From the NCBI GenBank assembly GCA_963837105.1, contig CAWIMG010000032.1, positions 1-64,000 on the forward strand: a stretch of DNA of 64,000 nt, written 5' to 3'. This DNA comes from UBA9676 sp963837105 (GTDB taxonomy: Bacteria; Actinomycetota; Actinomycetes; Streptosporangiales; Streptosporangiaceae). The notes under the pieces are model-generated. The model was not told where the DNA came from and made no database searches. It worked only from the letters and a program-made list of their open reading frames with translations. Below, piece after piece: positions 60,222 through 64,000 of this stretch (position 1 is its first letter; each line of letters begins with the position of its first letter). The position numbers and the translations under genes are program-made.

Positions 60222-61940
60222 ATGTTGCAAACCGAGGTAGTCCTCGCCGGCCGGTTCCAGCTGGAGCGCAGGATCGGCTCTGGCGGTGCGGGCGAAGTCT
60301 GGCGGGCCCTGGATCTCAGCGCGGGGGCATCGGTCGCGGTCAAGCTGCTCAGGTCGGAGCCGGGCTGGCCGCCGCAGACGCTGACCCGGTTCCGGGCCGC
60401 GGCCCGGCACGCGAGTTCGGTGTCCCATCCCGGCATTGCCAGGGTCTACTACTACGACGACGGCGACCCGCCGGTCCCGCCGTACCTGGTGACGGAACTG
60501 GTGATGGGGCCGTCGCTGGCCCGGGTGCTGGCCAGCGGCCCGCTGGACCCTGACCGGGCGATGGACGTGATCGGCCAGGCGGCCGCGGCGCTGAACGCCG
60601 CGCATGAGGCCGGCCTGGTGCACGGCGACATCAAGCCCGCCAACCTGATCATCGGCCCGGGCGGCGAGGTGAAGATCACCGACTTCGGCATCGCCGCCGC
60701 GGCCAGCGCGGCACTCGCGCACACCGGCGCCATCACCGGGTCGCCGGACTACCTGGCTCCCGAATGCGCGGCGGGCCAGCCGGCCACCTGGGCCAGCGAT
60801 CTGTACTCGCTCGGCGTGGTCGGCTACGAATGCCTGGCCGGGGTGGCGCCGTTCGGCGGCCCGCCGGTGGAGGTCGCGACCGCGCACCGGTACTACCCCC
60901 TGCCGCCGCTGCCGGACAGTGTGCCGGATACCGTCGCCACCTTCGTGGCCAAGCTCACCGCCAAGGAGCCGCGGGACCGGCCCACCAGTGCCGACCAGGC
61001 CAGCTGGTGGGCGATGCAGCTGCGGGACAGCATGTCCAGCGGCCCCGGTGGCCAGCCGCGCTCCTGGCAGGCGGGCGCCGGCGGGGCGGCGGGCGCGGGT
61101 GTGGCAGCGACGGCAGGCCGTGCGCCGGGCGGCGGCCTGGGCGGGCGTACTGCTGGCCCCGGGCAGGCCGGCCGCCGCGTTCCCGGGCGGGCGGGAGGCG
61201 CGATGCCCAGACCAGTCCGGCCTGACCCGGACGGCGCCGCGCCCGCCTACCCGCGCCGGCCCGGCTACGCCGAACCGCCGCCGGGTTTTTACCCGCTGGT
61301 GAGTGACGCGAGCTCGGCCACGCTGGCGCGGATCGACCCGGCTGGTGCCACGGGCACCGGCCCGGTGATGCCGATCGATCTGACCAGGCTTGACGGCGAA
61401 GCTACGGTCCCCCACCCCCGGGAGGGCTATCACCGCCCGCCCTATCCCCGGACCGAGCGGCGGGTCGAGCTGTACCGGCACCGGGCCCGGCAGCGGAACC
61501 GGCTGGCCGTCCTGCTGGCCAGTGCCGCCGCCGCTGCTGCTGTGCTGATCGTGATACTGGCCTTCGGCGTCTTCCGGGGTTCTCCGCCGGCCAAGCCGGC
61601 GGCCGCCACCTCACCCAGAGCGAGTCATGCGCCGGTGCACAAGACCGTCCTGGTGGCGGCGCCGGCGCTGATCGGTAAGCCCGCCGGGGCGGTGCGGAGC
61701 GAGTTGCGCAAACTCGGCCTGAAGCCGCACCTGGTGACCTCCGTCACCAGCGCGCAGACGGCCGGGCTGGTCGTGTCGGTCCAGCCCGGGGGCAAGCTCC
61801 CGCTCGGCAGCGTGGTGACGGTGACCGAGGCGGTCGCCCCGGCGCCTGTCCCGTCCTCGGCTCCCCCGGCCCCAGCCCCGACCCCCACCCCCACGCAGAC
61901 CAGTGGTGGCGGTGGTGGCGGCGGCGGCGGCGACAACTGA
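60222..61940 (+). CDS. Membrane Ser/Thr protein kinase with one PASTA domain
   Basis: A PknB-like kinase of 572 residues. The kinase domain has RRIGSGGAGEVWRAL (Gly loop), catalytic Lys41 in VAVKLL, the catalytic loop HGDIKPANL with Asp136, KITDFGIA (Asp154) and GSPDYLAPE. The usual HRD Arg is Gly, so this is a non-RD kinase. A Gly/Ala/Pro-rich linker leads to one transmembrane helix (about 427-450), then a single PASTA repeat outside the cell (PALIGKPAGAVRSELRKLGL ... VSVQPGGKLPLGSVVTV) and a Pro/Thr and poly-Gly tail. ATG 60222 follows TACGCT by 9 nt. PASTA domains usually sense peptidoglycan fragments. Confidence 0.9.
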   Translation: MLQTEVVLAGRFQLERRIGSGGAGEVWRALDLSAGASVAVKLLRSEPGWPPQTLTRFRAAARHASSVSHPGIARVYYYDDGDPPVPPYLVTELVMGPSLARVLASGPLDPDRAMDVIGQAAAALNAAHEAGLVHGDIKPANLIIGPGGEVKITDFGIAAAASAALAHTGAITGSPDYLAPECAAGQPATWASDLYSLGVVGYECLAGVAPFGGPPVEVATAHRYYPLPPLPDSVPDTVATFVAKLTAKEPRDRPTSADQASWWAMQLRDSMSSGPGGQPRSWQAGAGGAAGAGVAATAGRAPGGGLGGRTAGPGQAGRRVPGRAGGAMPRPVRPDPDGAAPAYPRRPGYAEPPPGFYPLVSDASSATLARIDPAGATGTGPVMPIDLTRLDGEATVPHPREGYHRPPYPRTERRVELYRHRARQRNRLAVLLASAAAAAAVLIVILAFGVFRGSPPAKPAAATSPRASHAPVHKTVLVAAPALIGKPAGAVRSELRKLGLKPHLVTSVTSAQTAGLVVSVQPGGKLPLGSVVTVTEAVAPAPVPSSAPPAPAPTPTPTQTSGGGGGGGGGDN

Positions 61941-62028
61941 CCGTCCCGGCGCCTGCGGCTGACCGCTGTCGCGCGCGCCGCACCCGGCCTTAGTGTTGGC
62001 CCCGGCGGCGGCGGCAGGGGACGGGCGG

Positions 62029-62418
62029 ATGGGCAAGGCGTTTGGGCGTGAGGTGGCTGTCCGGTGGCGCGACAGCGACGCTCTCGGCCACGTCAACCAC
62101 GCGGTCTTCCTTACCTATCTTGAGGAGGGCAGGGACGCCTTCTTCATCCGGGTGCTGGGCAGTGACCCCAGCTATGTGGTGGCCCGGATCGAGCTGGACT
62201 TCCGCGCCGAGATCCGCCTTGCCGACAAACAGGTGACGGTGTGGCTGGAGGTGGAAAGCGTCGGCACCACCAGTCTGACCACCCGCGAGACGATCACCTT
62301 GCCCTCAGGGGAGAAAGCAGCCGATGCCCGGGTGGTCGTGGTCCGCTGGGACACCGGTCAGCAGCAGCCCACTGCCTTCACCGATGCCGAGCGGCGGCAG
62401 CTGGCCGGGTACGCCTGA
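62029..62418 (+). CDS. Acyl-CoA thioesterase, YbgC/FadM (4HBT) family
   Basis: A 129-residue hot-dog-fold thioesterase hydrolysing an acyl-CoA. The active-site segment VRWRDSDALGHVNHAVFLTY carries the conserved Asp of the D-x-x-G-H-V-N motif. The central helix residues LEEGRDAFF and strands ARIELDFRAEIRLADK follow. ATG 62029 gives the standard N-terminus (KAFGREVAVRW) and is preceded by GGGGACGGG. The 3' end overlaps the convergent SDR gene by 41 nt. Confidence 0.9.
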   Translation: MGKAFGREVAVRWRDSDALGHVNHAVFLTYLEEGRDAFFIRVLGSDPSYVVARIELDFRAEIRLADKQVTVWLEVESVGTTSLTTRETITLPSGEKAADARVVVVRWDTGQQQPTAFTDAERRQLAGYA

Positions 62419-63217
62419 CTCTCCCATCCCAGCCGGCGTTGACCGGGATGTCGTGCCCGGTGATGTTCCGGGCGGACGGTGAGACGAGGAACCGGACCGC
62501 CTCCGCGACGTCGGACTCCTCCACAAACCGGCCGAGCGCGGTCTGGGCGGCGAAGTCGGCGTAGACAGCTTCCGGGGTGAGCCCGACCCGGCGTGCCTTT
62601 TCGGCCACGATGCGGTCCATCCGCGCGCCGTTGGTCACGTTCGGGCAGACGTCGTTGACGGTGATGCCGTACTGCCCCAGTTCCAGCGCCAGCGTCCGGG
62701 TGAGGCCCCGGACCGCCCATTTGGACGACGAGTAGCCACTGCGGTTGCGGTAGCCGCGCAGGCCGGAGGTGCCGGCCAGGTTCACGATCCGGCCGCCGCC
62801 CCGGGCGATCAGATGCGGGATCACATGCTTGCAGGGCAGGAAGGTGCCGATGACGTTCAGTTCCAGGATCCGGCGGAACTCCTCAGCCGGGTACTCCTGC
62901 GCCGGGGTCTCGATGGGCCCGGTTCCGCCAGCGGTGTTGACCAGGATGTCCACCCCCCCGAACCGGCTGGCCACCGTTTCCACCATGGACCGCACCTGCT
63001 GCTCGTCGGTCACGTCACACCGGATGGCCAGGCTCTCCCGGCCGGGGAATTTCTCGTCCAGAGTGGTGGCCGTAGCCCGCAGCGCTTCCTCGCTCCGGCC
63101 CGCCAGCGCAACGTGGGCGCCGTCCTCGGCCAGGCATTCCGACACGGCCGCGCCGATGCCCTTGGCCCCGCCGGTGACGATCGCCACCTGCCCTGCCAGC
63201 GGGTGCTCCCTGGTCAT
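62378..63217 (-). CDS. Short-chain dehydrogenase/reductase
   Basis: A classical SDR oxidoreductase of 279 residues. Cofactor motif is VTGGAKGIGAAVSECLAEDG (TGxxxGIG), then RCDVTDEQQV, LVNTAGGTGP (N-x-A-G), catalytic Ser region VNLAGTSGLRG, YSSSKWAVRGLTRTLA with catalytic Tyr/Lys, and CPNVTNGARMDRI. LAGRSEEALRA after strand 2 lacks the acidic NAD determinant and has Arg, hinting at NADP(H). The C-terminal 15 residues are Arg/Ala-rich and overlap the thioesterase gene. The ATG overlaps the IclR stop. Confidence 0.9.
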   Translation of the reverse strand: MTREHPLAGQVAIVTGGAKGIGAAVSECLAEDGAHVALAGRSEEALRATATTLDEKFPGRESLAIRCDVTDEQQVRSMVETVASRFGGVDILVNTAGGTGPIETPAQEYPAEEFRRILELNVIGTFLPCKHVIPHLIARGGGRIVNLAGTSGLRGYRNRSGYSSSKWAVRGLTRTLALELGQYGITVNDVCPNVTNGARMDRIVAEKARRVGLTPEAVYADFAAQTALGRFVEESDVAEAVRFLVSPSARNITGHDIPVNAGWDGRVRRTRPAAAARHR

Positions 63218-64000
63218 GCCTGGCTCCTCTCCGCGGCGGGGCCGATGCTCGCCTCTGACACCTTCACCGGGGGAGAGGTGAGTCCCAGTGCCCGCCCGAG
63301 TGTCACCGCGGACTCGTGCACCAGCCCGACATCGCGGCGCATCCGCTCGGCGGACAAGCGGGCGCTCGGCCCGGCGATGCCGACCGCGCAGACCACATCC
63401 GACGCGGACAGGACCGGCACGGCCACCCCCCAGACGCCGACGTTGGTCTCCTCGTAACTGCTGGCCCAGCCGCGGCTCCTGATAGCGGCCAGTTCCCGGC
63501 GCAGGGCGGCCGGGCTGGTGATCGTCGAACCGCAGAACCGCTCCAGCGGCTGGGCGATCACCCGGTCAATGTCCTCGTCCGGCATGAAGGCGAGCAGCGC
63601 CTTCTGCGACGCGCCCGCGTGCAGCGGCAGCTGGCGGCCGGGTTGGACCGACAGCCGGAGCGGCTGTGACGTCTCCACCCGCTCCAGGCAGACACCCCGG
63701 TCACGCTCGGGGGTGAGCACGGTCAGCAGGGCGGTCTCCCCGGTCGCCTCGGACAGCCGCCGCAGTGGCCCGATCGCGATCGGGCGCAGGTCGGCTACCG
63801 CCCGGGCCCGCTCGCCCAGCGACAGGGCGCCGAGCCCGAGCCGGAACCGCTTGGTGTCCTCGTGCTGGCTGACATAGCCCAGCCGCCGGAGGGCGGCGAG
63901 GATCCGGTGCACGGTGGGCACGGGCAGGTCCAGGCAGCGCGCGATGTCGGTGGTGCTCCACTCCGGCCGAGCCTCGGTGAAGACCTCCAGGATCCCGAAG
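63214..64000 (-). CDS. IclR-family transcriptional regulator, 5' end cut off by the window
   Basis: An IclR regulator whose first codons lie beyond base 64000; about 262 residues are visible. The winged helix is FGILEVFTEARPEWSTTDIA ... LPVPTVHRILAALRRLGYVS, with no gap at the edge. The effector domain has LRRLSEATGETALLTVLTPE, LHAGASQKALLAFMP and SYEETNVGVWGVAVPVL. It overlaps the SDR gene by 4 nt (ATGA), so regulator and enzyme are co-transcribed; the ligand is likely the SDR's substrate or a relative. Confidence 0.9.
   Translation of the reverse strand, partial: FGILEVFTEARPEWSTTDIARCLDLPVPTVHRILAALRRLGYVSQHEDTKRFRLGLGALSLGERARAVADLRPIAIGPLRRLSEATGETALLTVLTPERDRGVCLERVETSQPLRLSVQPGRQLPLHAGASQKALLAFMPDEDIDRVIAQPLERFCGSTITSPAALRRELAAIRSRGWASSYEETNVGVWGVAVPVLSASDVVCAVGIAGPSARLSAERMRRDVGLVHESAVTLGRALGLTSPPVKVSEASIGPAAERSQA

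Overview
The window is 64 kb of very GC-rich, gene-dense DNA from an actinobacterium (Actinomycetota). The evidence is a set of actinobacterial hallmark genes in their usual order: mshA (mycothiol synthesis), a ybjN-like gene, gpmA and senX3-regX3, then carD, ispF, cysS and rlmB. GTG starts, 4-nt GTGA/ATGA gene overlaps and leaderless-type promoters agree with this. The genus cannot be fixed from sequence alone; a filamentous soil-type lineage fits the large catabolic and regulatory content. I found no rRNA, tRNA, CRISPR array, insertion sequence or phage gene.

Layout. (1) 1-16.6 kb: end of a CsoR metal sensor; ybjN/mshA; gpmA/senX3/regX3; two secreted or membrane proteins; carD, ispF, fumarylacetoacetase and a DUF2637 membrane protein; cysS and rlmB; an IclR regulator, an AlkB-like dioxygenase and a hydroxyquinol-type intradiol dioxygenase. 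(2) 16.9-21.2 kb: a tight four-gene set of lipoprotein, FtsH-like AAA+/M41 protease with extra membrane helices, small HExxH protein and glutaminyl cyclotransferase-like propeller. This is the best candidate here for an uncharacterised membrane-proteostasis system. (3) 21.2-28.1 kb: amidase, a broken SGNH hydrolase and a broken GT4 glycosyltransferase, an APC permease, a metallophosphoesterase and a nucleotidyltransferase-like protein. (4) 28.1-39.3 kb: a divergent inositol-type catabolic cluster. iolC, an aldolase, iolB, iolD and a GntR/UTRA regulator lie on the minus strand; two TIM-barrel isomerases/dehydratases and three Gfo/Idh/MocA dehydrogenases lie on the plus strand. Two matching palindromes (TTGTC-NN-GACAA), one beside a good promoter, look like the GntR operators. 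(5) 39.4-42.9 kb: DsrE and SnoaL-like proteins divergent from a LuxR-type ATPase regulator. (6) 43-53 kb: class III aminotransferase and methyltransferase divergent from a dimethylglycine dehydrogenase-type flavoenzyme, then a MarR regulator and a complete spermidine/putrescine-type ABC importer, suggesting amine or methylated-amine use. (7) 53.3-64 kb: a methyltransferase, an alpha/beta-hydrolase-glycosyltransferase fusion, a large BTAD/AAA regulator, a PASTA Ser/Thr kinase, a thioesterase, an SDR dehydrogenase and an IclR regulator.

A caution runs through the window. I count about 17 single-nucleotide frame breaks in nine otherwise well-conserved genes, including the essential cysS. Most look like one extra base, and several sit in short runs. 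This pattern fits uncorrected sequencing errors better than true pseudogenes, although real decay of individual genes cannot be excluded. Broken genes are annotated across their whole extent, with the break positions given.
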